A stretch of 49,197 nt of DNA from Mycobacterium sp. SMC-2 (GTDB lineage: Bacteria; Actinomycetota; Actinomycetes; Mycobacteriales; Mycobacteriaceae): positions 1 to 49,197 of the forward strand of contig NZ_CP079864.1 of assembly GCF_025263485.1 (NCBI RefSeq), written 5' to 3'. Numbering within the stretch: the stretch's first letter is position 1; the number at the start of each line of letters is the position of its first letter. Under the pieces are notes generated by a model. That model searched no databases. It was given only the letters and a program-made list of their open reading frames with translations, and was not told the origin of the DNA. This document shows positions 8,520 through 19,405 of the stretch, one piece after another. The position numbers and the translations under genes were made by a program.

Positions 8520-11500
8520 GTGCCGGTTTATCTCGACGTCGAGTCACGGCTGGACCGCCGAGCCGTGGAGGCAACAGCCCGTGAGATCACCGCGATCTTC
8601 AACCGTCTCGGCGCCGACGTCTCCAAAGGCCTCGGCGGTTCGCTCGGTAAAGCGTTCGGCGCGTTAGACACCAGAGCTGCCCGCGCGGAGCTGGTGAACC
8701 TGGAGAATGCGTGGCGCCGCGCCGCCGACGTCGAAACCGATGCTGCTCGCCGGATGGAAATGGCCGCGCGGCGCGCCTCGGAGGCGACCGCCAAGTACGG
8801 CCAGGATTCCGCGCGGGCGATGCAGGCCCAAGCGGTCGCCGCCAAGAGCCAACGCGACTACACCGACGCCCTGGTGGCCAACGAGGCCGCGCACAAAGCG
8901 CACACCAAATCCGTGCAAGACAGCGCCGCCGCAGCCACGGTAGCCGGGCGGGCGTGGAACGCCGTCGGGGTGGGCTCGCTGGCCGTGTTTACCGGCAGCG
9001 TTCTGGAAGCGACCAAGGCCGCCGGGAACTTCCAGCAGTCCCAACAGCGTCTGGTGTCCTCTGCCGGGGAGACAGCGGCCAACCTCAAGGTCGTCTCTGA
9101 CGGCATCCTGCAGATGGCGGGCCAGGTCGGCTACTCCGCGCAGGAACTGTCCAAGGGCATGTACACCGTGGAAAAGGCCGGCTACCGCGGCGCCGACGGC
9201 GTCAACGTCCTGAAGTCGGCCGCGCAGCTCGCCAAGGCCGAAAACGCTGATCTCGGTGAGGTGCTCAACGGTCTGACGACCTCGATGCACGACTTCGGCT
9301 ACGGCAGCGACCGGGCCGCCGAGGTGGCCTCGAAGATGAACACCGCTGTGGGTGAGGCCAAAACGAACCTGCAGGAGTTTTCCGGGGCGCTGCACTCGGT
9401 GGAGCCCATCGCCGCGGCGGCCGGCCTGAAACTCGAGGACGTGTACGGATCGCTGGCGCAGATCACCCAGTCGGGAACGTCGGCGGATCAGGGCGCGCAG
9501 AACATGGCGCACTCGATCTCGCAGCTGATGAAACCCACGCAGCAGATGCGCGACGAGATGGGCCAACTCGGCATCGATGCCCGCGACGTGCAGGCGCACC
9601 TAGGTGAGCGCGGCTTCGCCGGGACGGTGCAGTACCTGTCGGACACGATCCTCCAGCACATGAACCCGGCCGGCCAGGTCGTCATCGACACCATGTTCAA
9701 GTCCCAGCAGGCCACCGACGCGGCGAACCAGATTTTCAACAACCTGCCCCCGCGGCGAAAGCTGTCGCGCAGGCTATCAAAGACGGCACCTTGTCCTACA
9801 AGGAGTTCCGCAAGACCCGCGGCGGCCTGGACGTCGAGCAGGCCAACGAGATCAACCAGTGGAACAACCTCAACAATAAGGTCACTGGGTATTCGGCGGC
9901 GCTGAAGACCGGCCAGGGCGACATCCAAACCTACGAGCAGGCATTAGCGTTGATGACCGGCGGACAGGACTCGCTGCGCACCGTGCTGCAGCTGGTCGGA
10001 GACAACGCGCAAGCCACCAACGACAAAATCAAAGCCGTCCGCGACACCACCGCCGAAACCGATGGAACGGTCAAAGGTTTCAACGAAACCCAGCAGACGC
10101 TCAACGCCAAGATGGCCGACGCCAAAGCAGCGTTCGGCGCCGCCGCGATCGAGATCGGAAACGCCTTCGTCCCGTTCATGACCAGTGCAGCAAATGTCGC
10201 CAAGGATGTCGGCGATGCGATGGCCAAACATCCAGCCATCCTTCATGACGCCACGATCGCAGTTGGCGCACTCGGGGAGCTTGGGCGACAATCAAACTCG
10301 CTAACATCGCAGGAACTATCCTCAGTCCGCTGATCAACGGTGTACGGACCCTCACCGTCGCGGAGGATGCGGCGGCCGCATCGGCTGGTGGCTTGCGCGG
10401 TGCACTGGGTGGGATCGCTGGTGCTGCTGGTCCCGTGATCGGGACAGCGATCGCCGCTGACCAGTTGTCGAAGCAAGCCGAGGACAGCCACAACCCGGTG
10501 CTGCACTACCTGGGGGATGCATTCCGGCACAGCCCCGTGTCGGCCTACGGCCTGTACAACCTCGTCACCGGCCGCCACGCGGGGGGCCGTTGCGGGCGCC
10601 GGGGCCGAAAGGCCGCGACTCGGCGCTGTTCTGGGGCGCTGAAGGCGAGCATGTGCTGACCGCCGACGACGTCGACGCGATGGGCGGCCACGGCGCGGTG
10701 TATGCGTTCCGCAACGCGCTGCACCGCCAGTACGGTGGTGCGCTGGGCCCCGATGTGCAGGTCGCCGAATCCTTGGCGGGTATGAAGTACAGCCAGGGTG
10801 ACCGCACGGACTGCTCGGGCATGGTCGGCCGCGTCATCCTCGGAGCGATGGGCCTGCCGCCCACGAACCTGCCGACGACGCAGAACATGGGCCAGTGGCT
10901 CGCGGCGCTGGGTTTCCACCCCGGTATCGGCGGCCCGGGCAGCATTTCGGTCGGTTGGTACAACCACGGATCCTCTCCCAACGACGGCCACGCGGCCATG
11001 ACCCTGTCCGACGGGGAGAACGCCGAATCCGGCGGCAGCCACGGCAATTTCCTCATCGGTTCGGGCGCGGCGGGCGCGGCGAGCGCGGAGTTCGACCATC
11101 ACATGTTCCTGCCGACCGTGTACGGCGAAGGCGCCGCGACGGGAATGCCGGGCTTCGGCGGCGGCTTCGGCGGCATGGGTGGGGGTTTCGGTGGCGGCTT
11201 CGGTGGGGGCGGTGGCGGCATACCGGCGGGCGCGACCCCGGAACAGGGCCCGGCGGCCAGGCCGGCTATTACACGGCCAACCCCGAGCGCGTCGCATCAG
11301 CGCAGGAATCGCTGCGCCACCTCAACGACGAGATCCACGACGCCGAGGAACGCAAGAAGAACCTCAAAGCCGACGCGTCGCAGGCCGAGAAGGATCGGCT
11401 CGATCACGAAATCCAGCATCTGTACCGTGAGCGCGACTTGGCCCAAGAGCGGCTAGCCAGAGCTGAGCAAGGCACATTCCACGCGGCGCGCCGCGGCCGC

Positions 11501-13143
11501 GGCGGCATGGGCGGTAGCCCATTTCTGCCGGTGCCGCTTGCCGACAAGTTCGGGCTGTCCAAAGGGCTGCCCGGGCTAGCGGAATGGCTGGTCGGGTTCG
11601 CCGAGGACATGGTGTTGGGCCCGTTAGAGACCGCGGCGTGGAATGCGATCGGCCAAGCCCCGCCTGGCATGGGTGGCTTGGGCGGCTTGGGCTCCGGCGC
11701 TGGCCTAGGAATTCCCGGGCCGGGCCAGTTCGGATTCGGCGCGCCGGGCGTCCCCGACGTGGGCGGCGCCGATATGGGTGCATCGTCGCGTGACAACGTT
11801 GCCGGACCGGCAGGCGGCGGCGCTGGTACGGCTCCGGCCGCGTCCACGACAACACCCAGCTCGTGGAATGACCAGTTCTGGACCACGAAGCCGAAGAGTC
11901 CCGCGACGCCCCCGCCACCGGCAGCACCGCCCTCTTCGGCGGATTACGCAAGCTGGTATCCCGCTTCCGGGTTCTACAAGGGCTGGTACCCGCGTCCCCT
12001 TGGGCCGGTACCGCCCCCTCTCCCAATGCATACGGGCCGCCGTCCCACGGGTCGGATTGGCGCTGGGGCCCCTCACACGTAGCGCCGCCTGGGCCGCGTG
12101 GCCCCATGAGAAGCCCTGCGGAGCAGCAACAGTCGATGCTGGGCGGCGCGGGCAGCGGAGGCCCGGCGCCCGGTCGGCTAAAGCCGCTTCCTATGGGTCC
12201 ATTCGTAGGCGGCGATCCGCGTTGGAATCCAGCGATGCATTTCGCCGCGGGTGGGCCGTCTGGTACGGACACGATCCCGGCGTGGTTGTCGCCGGGTGAG
12301 TTCGTTGAGCCGACGTCGGCGGTCAGCAGATACGGGCGTCCGTTCATGGACGCTATTCGCCAGGGCCGAATCGACCCGTCATCGGTGCGATACTTCGCCC
12401 CTGGCGGTGAGGTCGATCCACCCCCACCACCGCCGCAGCCGCAGCCGCAGCCGCAGCCCAAGCCGCCGAAGAACACGCCGCCGCCGATGTCGGCTCAGCC
12501 GGGCGATATCCACGACGGGTTGAAGCCCACAGGGCCGGGCGCGGTAAGTCCTGGCTCGAAGAGAGCCGCCTCAGACCTCGCCACCCCGGGCGCGGACGCT
12601 CAGCAGCCCGGCACGGGGTTGCCGTCGATGCCCGGTATCGGCTTCTCCGGCGGCCTCATCGGCGGCATCGAGGGCGCGGCAAGTTCGGCCGCGGCGATGG
12701 GTGCGGACATGGGCACCTTCGGCGGCGCGGGCGGTGCTGTCTCAGCGGCCATGAATATCGGCTTCCAAGAGCTCAACCGGGCTGCCGCGTTCGGCGCCCA
12801 GGCCGCCGGTATCGGCGTCGAGGGCCTCCTTGAAGGTTTGATCCCGGACGCGGGCGGCAGCGGCGCGGACTGGGCGAAAACCATTCCCGGCCGGCTGTTG
12901 ATGGGTGTGACGGGTGTGCGCCCGGCCGCGTCGCAGAACACCGCCGGGCAGACCCAGCAGCCATTCGCCTCGAATGCTTCAGACGACAAGTTCGCCAACC
13001 CTGCCGGGAACGTCTCGCAGCCGCCGCCGATCCAGATCCTCGGCCCGGTGCACATTCAGGCCAACAACACCGACCAGATTCACTCGGAGATCAACCAGCA
13101 GACGTCGATGGCGGCCAACAGGTTCGGGGCGGCCCAGCGGTGA
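8520..13143 (+). CDS. Tape measure protein (about 1540 aa; five apparent single-base losses)
   Basis: GTG 8520 starts PVYLDVESRLDRRAVEATAREI. The reading frame drops by one near 9752, 10279, 10581-10586 (G run), 11251 and 11991; each is repaired by one base, giving a continuous product to TGA 13141-13143. The order is: a helical N-terminus; the typical phage tape-measure region (GMYTVEKAGYRGADGVNVL, about residue 210); a membrane-like Ala/Gly segment (about 10380-10460); an NlpC/P60-like motif, TDCSGMVGRVI with later NDGHAAMTL (10805-11005); Gly-rich linkers; and a C-terminal block, PAWLSPGEFVEPTSAVSRYG. It sets tail length and probably helps DNA cross the cell wall. The repeated breaks in an essential gene argue for sequencing error. 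Confidence 0.85.
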
Positions 13144-14699
13144 GCACATGGCCGCAAGGAACGATCACCCCTTACGGGGCTGATGTTCTCGCCGACGGCG
13201 CAATTCCGAACCTGTGGGTCACCAGCGCCGACCGTAACCACATCTTCTACCTGATGGGTGGTTTGGCGCCGTTCCCCGGCGTGCAGGACGGCATCATCTG
13301 CGTCGAGAACCCGGTGGGGATGGCCGCGAAATTCAAAAACCTGGATTTGCAGGCCGCCCGCCAAGACGGTGTCACGTATCAGGGCCGCGCCTATGACCCG
13401 GCCATCATCAAGCTGAAGCTGCAGGTGCACGCCCGCACCCCGCAAGCCTTGTCGCGGATCATGGACGAGTGGATGGGCGCCTGGTCGACCCCACGCGACA
13501 CCACCCTGACGATGGAATACATCACCCCCGACGGCGGCTACTGGACCGCCCAAGTGCGGCTCATGCCCGATAGTTGGGGCGACGCAATGAAACTCACCCC
13601 CCGCGAACTCGGGGTGTGGGACATGACGCACATCTGCCGCATCGACGACAGCTTCTGGACGACGATCCCGTCGATCGACTCCTGGGGGCCCGCGTACACC
13701 AAGTTCTCCGACACCTTCTCGACCGCAACCCAATCCGGCCTCGGGCCCGGCTGGTCGACCATCTACAAGCCAAAAGGCAGCGGCTATGAGTACGTCGGCG
13801 CTGACGGCGAAGTGCGCTGGTTCGACACCGGCAACTCGACTCAAGGTGTTTTGAACACCTACACCGCGCAGGCCACCGACACCGATAACCAGGTCGTCAC
13901 CGTCACCCTCGGGACCGGATGGGACGGTGTCGTGCTGTTCGGTGAGGCCACCACACTCATCGGTGCCCGCATGGACGGTGAAGGAAACGGCGTGTTCTGC
14001 GACTTCGGTTGGGGCGGAATCGAAGTCTACTGCGTGGTCAACGGCGTGGTGACGATGCTGTACCGCAAGATCAACCTGCTCTCGGCGCCGCTGCCGGGCG
14101 AGACATGGCAGTTCATCACCGGAGCCGTGTCCGGTGTTCCCCGCTCGTTCGCGGTGCGCCGCTCCGGCATCGAGGTCGTGCGGTTCACCGAAGCCGGTAC
14201 CACGAGCCCGCTCGGCGCGTCGAACCGCTACACCGGCTTCGGGATGACCACCGCGCAGGGGCTTTTCAACGAAGCCAAACCGGCGCCGATCGCATACTTC
14301 GCGGGCGGCGACAATGTCGCAGCGGCGGCCAGCGGATACCTCGAGCTGTCCAATCAGGGGACGGAAGATGGGTGGCCTGAGCTGCTGTTCTACGGGCCCG
14401 GCACCTGGAGTTTCGGCAACGGCCCCAACAGCACCGACATGATCACCCTCGGCCCGCTCGGCGACGGCGTCGTCGCGTTTTTGGACACGCTGCCGCGCCG
14501 GCAACGCGTGGTCAACATGAACAACCTCGCCGACACATCGCTGCAGAAACTGGTGTCCGGCACCTATGACACACCGATACCCGGTGTGACGACACCACAG
14601 CTGGTGACTCTGTCGCAGATTCCCGTCTCTGTCAGCGGCGGCAGCGCCTCGTCGAAAATCGTTGCGTCGGTCACGCCGCGGAGGATCCACCCGGCGTGA
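13140..14699 (+). CDS. Distal tail (Dit-like) minor tail protein
   Basis: 519 aa from GTG 13140, overlapping the tape-measure stop. The first 200 residues (LADGAIPNLWVTSADRNHIFYLMGG; DLQAARQDGVTYQGRAYDPAIIKLKLQVHA) fit the first minor tail protein of actinophages, which has a Dit-like N-terminal domain. The middle (residues about 200-400) is a lectin-like beta-sandwich with GWSTIYKPKGSGYEYVGADGEVRWF. It would form the hub joining tail tube and tip. It overlaps the next gene by 4 nt. Confidence 0.7.
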   Translation: MSTWPQGTITPYGADVLADGAIPNLWVTSADRNHIFYLMGGLAPFPGVQDGIICVENPVGMAAKFKNLDLQAARQDGVTYQGRAYDPAIIKLKLQVHARTPQALSRIMDEWMGAWSTPRDTTLTMEYITPDGGYWTAQVRLMPDSWGDAMKLTPRELGVWDMTHICRIDDSFWTTIPSIDSWGPAYTKFSDTFSTATQSGLGPGWSTIYKPKGSGYEYVGADGEVRWFDTGNSTQGVLNTYTAQATDTDNQVVTVTLGTGWDGVVLFGEATTLIGARMDGEGNGVFCDFGWGGIEVYCVVNGVVTMLYRKINLLSAPLPGETWQFITGAVSGVPRSFAVRRSGIEVVRFTEAGTTSPLGASNRYTGFGMTTAQGLFNEAKPAPIAYFAGGDNVAAAASGYLELSNQGTEDGWPELLFYGPGTWSFGNGPNSTDMITLGPLGDGVVAFLDTLPRRQRVVNMNNLADTSLQKLVSGTYDTPIPGVTTPQLVTLSQIPVSVSGGSASSKIVASVTPRRIHPA

Positions 14700-16473
14700 G
14701 CGCGCCGGTACCGGCCGCCCTGCTGCACGCATTGCAGGGCGGCGACCCGCTCGCAGCGATCCAGGCCGCTTCGGCGGCCGCGCGTCCCAACCTGACCCCG
14801 TCACCGAAAGCCACGCTGTCGGTGTATGACCCCTACTACACCTGCATCGACCCGGACTGCTCCGACCGCTACATCGACCTGCACCTGCAAGACCCGCGCA
14901 AGGATCTGCCCGTCGGGCAGATGACGCTGGACGGCACCGACTGGCTCGCCGACGTTGTGGTCCAATGCGACACGATCGTCGTGCCGGTCATCTATCAGAA
15001 AGGCAACTCCCCGTGGGACACCGCCGACCCCGGGTATCGCTGGTCGGGACGCGTCGACGTCGCCCACGACAAGTCCGAGCAAGGCATCCAAACCGTCCCG
15101 TGTGACCTCGTCGGCGACAAAACCTGGCTCGACCGGATCCTGTGCTGGCCAAATCCTTTCCTGCCCATATTCGTTCAGGAGCCAGGCGAGTGGTTCGCAA
15201 TGGGCCCGGGCCTGACTGTGATCGCCACCCTCATCATGGAACAGGCCTGGCGCCTGCAGTTCCGGCTGTGGGAACTGGTCAACAACATCACCTCGCTGCA
15301 CCCGGACTTCATCGAATGGCTGTCCAACCTGCTCGGCGGTAACAGAGCCGATCTGCTGCAAGCGTTGGTGACCCCGATCTGTGTGATACCGCCTCATCCA
15401 CTGCGTGACACCTCGGCGTGGATCGAGATCAACGGCCGCATGGACACGATCTGGAAACTGATCAACCGGCAGTTGCAGGACAACGGTTTTGACCTTGACG
15501 CCACCATGTGGCTGCCCGGCGACCCGCAACCGGAGGGGTTGTGGTTCCCGCTGACCGTGGCGACCTGTGTCGTCACGTTGAAGGACCGCTCGGGATTCAC
15601 CGGGCCGTGGGGTCCGTTCGAGGGATTGGCCGTCGATCTGACCCAGCTCGAGGGGTCGCTGCTCGGCAACGCGCTGCAACCGTTGTTGAACCCGAAGAAC
15701 GAAGCCGCCTACCTCACACCGGATTTGGGCGAGTACATCGCGCCGACGATCGGCGTGGACTTCATCCCACCGACCTTGTACTTCAACCTCGATGTCGTCG
15801 AGGCCGGCTACATCGACTTCAGCGTGGACCACCACGCTCCGCTTGCTTATCAAGCGGTGATCGGGGGCAGAGCCCCAAGGTCTGTGCCCTCTCGGGAAAC
15901 CGGGGGGCACAGACCTAGGGTAGCCGGTAGTGGATCAACGATCTGATCAACGCCACTCTGGAGTGGCTGATCGACGCCATCACCATCGCGCTCGGGGTCA
16001 CAGGTGTCCCAAATAGCCTGCTAGACGGGCTGTTTGACAATGTGCTGTTCGCGTTCAGCGTCGCCGAGAACTACCAGGCCCGCGCCGCCGCCGGCCCCTA
16101 CATGTTCGCCGAGAAGTTTTTCCCGTCCGGTGAAGGCGCGCTGTCGATCGACACCCTGTTTTCGGAGAAGGCGGCGCTGTGGAACATTCGTGGATACCCG
16201 TCAGGGAAAATCACGTTCATCGACAACGAGCCCTTCGCTGTCGGGCGTGAAATCTTCCGCGGAATCCTGGTGTTCTACATCCGCCGTGGCCGCCTCTATA
16301 TCGACTACGTCGATGACATCGACATCAAAGACTCACGCACCGAACGTAATCGGGTCACGTTGCAGATCGGTGACGGCAAATCCGAGGAGTCCGCGCCGGT
16401 GAAGGTGCAACGCAAGATCGCGGGGTTCGAGACCCTGTTCAACATCATTCTTTCCGGAGGCAACCTGTCGTGA
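14696..16473 (+). CDS. Minor tail protein (Tal-like) interrupted by a hairpin insertion and a frame break
   Basis: GTG 14696. The first frame gives about 395 residues of a phage tail-hub protein (YDPYYTCIDPDCSDRYIDLHLQDPRK; HHAPLAYQAVIGGRAPR) and then stops at 15946. The same protein plainly resumes one frame lower, from about 15934 (INDLINATLEWLIDAITIALGVTG...) to the TGA at 16471-16473, ending FNIILSGGNLS. Between them, at 15881-15930, lie 50 nt that look inserted and contain a perfect 12-bp stem. One lost G near 15933 would let the whole region be read in frame as a 17-residue insertion. The intact product would be about 592 aa. Confidence 0.75.
15878..15930 (+). other. Hairpin-bearing insertion inside the minor tail gene
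   Basis: AGGTCTGTGCCC (15878-15889) pairs perfectly with GGGCACAGACCT (15905-15916). Inside is a second small stem, CGG-GAAA-CCG (15893-15902), capped by a GNRA-type loop. The block 15881-15930 separates AGG (15878-15880) from TGG ATC AAC, which together would read as one conserved stretch (GRAPR-WINDLINATL). In the downstream frame it carries two TAG codons (15916-15918 and 15928-15930). It might be a small mobile hairpin, a structured RNA or an in-frame insert with one base missing. Confidence 0.6.
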
Positions 16474-17375
16474 CAAACCCTGAACTGTCTGTCAGCCCCG
16501 ACGGGACGTCGATCACTTACAACGGCCGCGTCTATTACGTTCCCGGTAACACGTGGAGCGTCAACCCGGACGGCTCGACCACCTTCAACGGGTCGGTGTG
16601 GTTCCCGGCCGGTTTCAACTCCGCGTCGGGTGCGGGGATTGTGGTGTTCGGGCCCGGCGGCGGCCGAGCGACCTTTCCCGCGGTGGAACCAGGACCGCCC
16701 GGGCCTGCCACGCAGTTCTCGATCAAGCAGGTGCAGGTCGCTTACGGGACACCGTTGCCGGCCGTCAATCCTGCGGTCGTGCCGACCGCCTGGGATTCTA
16801 ACGGTATCCCGACGGCGCTGAGTTTGACGTTCTACGTCAACGCGGGCCAGGACGGGGCACCCGGGCAGACCACGATCCCGCAGATCCTCGACGGGGTGAC
16901 CGCGGCGGCGGGCATGATGATCGGCTGGGACGCCACCAACGGGGCGGCGCAGTGGCAGCAGATCCCGATGGGCGGCTGGCAGTACGCGACCGGGATCGTG
17001 GCCTCAGCGTCGAATACCAACAGCCAAAAGCAGATCGGTGCGATCCAGTTCGCCGCGCAGCCCTACGCGTGGTGGCCTGAGATCAAGGCCCAAGCCAACG
17101 TTGTCGGGGCGGTCGACACCCTGGTGGACCTGGTGGCCCGCGTCAACGGCACTGCGGGCGCGATCTGCGGCTACGGCTACGGCAACCCCGGCGCTGCGCC
17201 TGGCACGGTGACCGCGATCTCCTCGGGGCTCGGCCCGGGCAGCGACAACATCATCGCCGCGGGCCAGGCCGCCACGATCTATCTGTACGCCGAGAACCAG
17301 ACCAGCTCGGCCAACGACTGGTCCACGACCGCCCGCTGCAGTTTCCAGGCGCGCCCGAACTTCGTGCCGCTATGA
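16470..17375 (+). CDS. Minor tail protein (301 aa)
   Basis: GTG 16470 overlaps the upstream stop. The N-terminal 65 residues are beta-repeats built around NG and DG turns (SPDGTSITYNGRVYYVPGN; NPDGSTTFNGSVWFPAGFN). These are followed by a collagen-like short linker (EPGPPGPATQ), then a larger globular domain rich in Gly, Ala and Trp (GGWQYATGIVASASNTNSQKQIGAIQFAAQPYAWWP). The C-terminal domain may be a carbohydrate-binding or trimerising fibre domain. It sits in the minor tail cluster after the hub protein. No specific family was recognised. Confidence 0.65.
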   Translation: MTNPELSVSPDGTSITYNGRVYYVPGNTWSVNPDGSTTFNGSVWFPAGFNSASGAGIVVFGPGGGRATFPAVEPGPPGPATQFSIKQVQVAYGTPLPAVNPAVVPTAWDSNGIPTALSLTFYVNAGQDGAPGQTTIPQILDGVTAAAGMMIGWDATNGAAQWQQIPMGGWQYATGIVASASNTNSQKQIGAIQFAAQPYAWWPEIKAQANVVGAVDTLVDLVARVNGTAGAICGYGYGNPGAAPGTVTAISSGLGPGSDNIIAAGQAATIYLYAENQTSSANDWSTTARCSFQARPNFVPL

Positions 17376-18955
17376 CGATCGATTATTCGTCGGCGACGTC
17401 GGACCCGCCGGCGATCACCCCGAATCCGGCGATCCACAATGTTCCGGCCGCTGACTCGAGGTCGGTCACCCCGATGGGGATCATCGGCCGCGCGAACAAC
17501 CTGTCGACCGGGACAGCGACCGGGGTCGCCGGGGCGCTGGTGGGCGGATTGTCATCCGGCACAGATCCGTTCGCCGCGTTAGCGTCGTTCGGCCAGTCAG
17601 CACTGGGCGCGATCGCCAACATCGCTGAACTGATCCTCAAAACCGGCGCCGCGGTCATCGACGACGTCGCTAACTTCATCGTGTCCGCGGTGCAGGGCGT
17701 GGCCAACATCATCGGCGCCATCATTCAGGGCCTCGGCGGCATCCTCGGCGGCACCGGCAGCGCCAGCGATGCGCAGCTCGTGTTGCAGGCGACCGCGCAG
17801 ACCATCGCGGCCACCAACGCCCAGCTGCAGGCGATGCAGGCCGCCGACTCCGCCGACTCCAACAACGGCGTCAACGTGTTCATCAACTTCTCTAACGGGT
17901 CGCTGAGCGGGTTCACCGAGTCGTTCACCGGTGCTGCAACAGGATTGGTGATCAACAGCGCGGGCTACGCGCAGCTGGTCACCAGCGGCAACGGGGTCGG
18001 TTTGGCGCTGCACCCGACACCGACGAACACCGACGACCAGATCGTGTCCGCGGTCTACTACAACGCCCCCGGAAGCTATAACTTCTTCAACCTCACCGAG
18101 GGGTCGGGCTATAACGTTCTGATCGGGCACTCGAACGCGGCGATGACCCGCTACGTGTACGCCGTGATCAGCCCGGTTCAGTACACCATTCGTAACGTGG
18201 TGGACGGCGTTGACACCGTGCTGGCGAACTGGCTGCCGGCCGAGCCGACTTTCTATGCGGGAGCGCAATACTCGCTGCTGTGCGGATTCGACGGCAACTC
18301 GAAACCGACCTACGACATCGTCGTTAACGGCGTCAGCATTCTGCACTTCACCGATACGTCCGGGGTCACCAACACCGGCGCCGATTACCGGTATTGCGGG
18401 TTCGGGTTAGCGGAGTTCGCCGGCATGGTGCCCAGCCAGCAGGCGTCGTTCGGGTTCGTCGACGACGCGCCCGGCCCGGTCATCGGTGACATGTTCATGG
18501 TTCAAAACACCAACGCGACGGTGACCACGTTGGCTAACAACATCGCTTGCGTGGTGGCACCTGCGAACTACTTTGGCACCGTCGCAGTGCAGACGTCGAA
18601 CTACACCTATGACCCGGCGACGAACAAACTGACCGTCAACAAGTCGGCTATCTACACCGTGAGGATCACGACGCAGTGGGTGCCGAAAAACGGAGCCACA
18701 TACGCCTATTTCGGTGCCGGTGTTTTCAAGAACGGGCTGCTCTACGACTTTGACGTCGACTGCATCACCTCGCCCGGCGCGCTGCCGTACTACATCGAAA
18801 AGGGTTCGGTGTTCATCGTTCAGCTCGACGCTGGTGACTACATCCAGCCGGGGTTTGTGTCCTACAGCAACTCGGCGTCGTATGAAAACAGCATCGTCGG
18901 TAACGGGGACGCCCAGTTCATCTGCGCGATCGCCAACACCGGAACAGCTGGATAG
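17372..18955 (+). CDS. Minor tail protein, jelly-roll domains (527 aa)
   Basis: ATG 17372 overlaps the previous stop (ATGA). An N-terminal proline-rich leader is followed by a Gly/Ala/Ile-rich hydrophobic helix region (about residues 45-120: SALGAIANIAELILKTGAAVIDD, QGVANIIGAIIQGLGGILGGTG) and a helical stretch. Two beta-sandwich domains then follow (about 165-370 and 375-527), the first resembling the lectin-like domain of the 13140 product (DTSGVTNTGADYRYCGFGLAEF versus SNRYTGFGMTT). The C-terminal domain resembles a C1q/TNF-like phage fibre head (NYTYDPATNKLTVNKSAIYTVRITTQW). It probably forms part of the tail tip. Confidence 0.68.
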   Translation: MTIDYSSATSDPPAITPNPAIHNVPAADSRSVTPMGIIGRANNLSTGTATGVAGALVGGLSSGTDPFAALASFGQSALGAIANIAELILKTGAAVIDDVANFIVSAVQGVANIIGAIIQGLGGILGGTGSASDAQLVLQATAQTIAATNAQLQAMQAADSADSNNGVNVFINFSNGSLSGFTESFTGAATGLVINSAGYAQLVTSGNGVGLALHPTPTNTDDQIVSAVYYNAPGSYNFFNLTEGSGYNVLIGHSNAAMTRYVYAVISPVQYTIRNVVDGVDTVLANWLPAEPTFYAGAQYSLLCGFDGNSKPTYDIVVNGVSILHFTDTSGVTNTGADYRYCGFGLAEFAGMVPSQQASFGFVDDAPGPVIGDMFMVQNTNATVTTLANNIACVVAPANYFGTVAVQTSNYTYDPATNKLTVNKSAIYTVRITTQWVPKNGATYAYFGAGVFKNGLLYDFDVDCITSPGALPYYIEKGSVFIVQLDAGDYIQPGFVSYSNSASYENSIVGNGDAQFICAIANTGTAG

Positions 18956-18958
18956 CAC

Positions 18959-19276
18959 ATGGCGATTCCCGGGTTCATGATGACCGCCCCGACGGTGGCC
19001 GCAAAGTCGGGGCTGGCCGCCTCGATCATCTTCCCGCAGCCGAATACGGCAAGCGTGCCCTACAGCTACACCGTCACCCAAACCGACATCACCGCGGACG
19101 CCAGCGCGGCGGCGGCGCTGTCGGGTGATCCGGTGATCACCGACGGGACCGTCGCGTTGACCGTGGTCGACCTCATCGAAGGCCACGCCTACACCTTCGT
19201 CGTGACCGTCACCAGCCAATCCGATGGAGCAACAACGACATCGGCTGCCAGCACACCGATCACCGCAACCACATAG
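18959..19276 (+). CDS. Small FN3-like tail protein (105 aa)
   Basis: ATG 18959. The product is a single beta-sandwich with a fibronectin-type pattern: SYTVTQTDITADASAAAALSG, then ALTVVDLIEGHAYTFVVTVTSQSDGATTTSA. The string GHAYTFVVTVTSQSDG matches the G-x-x-Y-x-F-x-V-x-V core of FN3 domains. It lies between minor tail genes and is probably a surface module of the tail tip. Confidence 0.6.
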   Translation: MAIPGFMMTAPTVAAKSGLAASIIFPQPNTASVPYSYTVTQTDITADASAAAALSGDPVITDGTVALTVVDLIEGHAYTFVVTVTSQSDGATTTSAASTPITATT

Positions 19277-19284
19277 GAGCAGCC

Positions 19285-19395
19285 ATGAGCGCAGCGGTCA
19301 GCGACTTGGTCACGTCCGCCTGGACGCTCGGCGCCGCTGTGCTGCTCGGCGTGCTCATCGAATGGCTATGGAACGCAACGCATCACCACCACTAG
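19285..19395 (+). CDS. Tiny single-TM protein with His-rich tail (36 aa)
   Basis: ATG 19285 is preceded by AGGAGC (19276-19281), a good ribosome site. Product: a short polar N-terminus, one membrane helix (TLGAAVLLGVLIEWLW) and a C-terminus of four His. The next gene follows after AGGAGGGG. Small membrane peptides of unknown role are common in tail and lysis regions. Coding potential rests on the ribosome site and the tight spacing. Confidence 0.55.
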   Translation: MSAAVSDLVTSAWTLGAAVLLGVLIEWLWNATHHHH

Positions 19396-19405
19396 GAGGG
19401 GTTTG

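Noticed and set aside
13080..14804. Leftward open frame of 574 aa
   Set aside because: It lies exactly opposite the Dit-like minor tail gene, has a low-complexity Arg/Gly/Val composition and no domain. It is a high-GC antisense shadow.
15881..15930. T4 gene 60-like 50-nt translational bypass
   Set aside because: The length matches, but no take-off and landing codon pair fits: in the downstream frame the codon just before TGG is TAG. An insertion with one lost base is simpler. Kept as a finding at lower claim.
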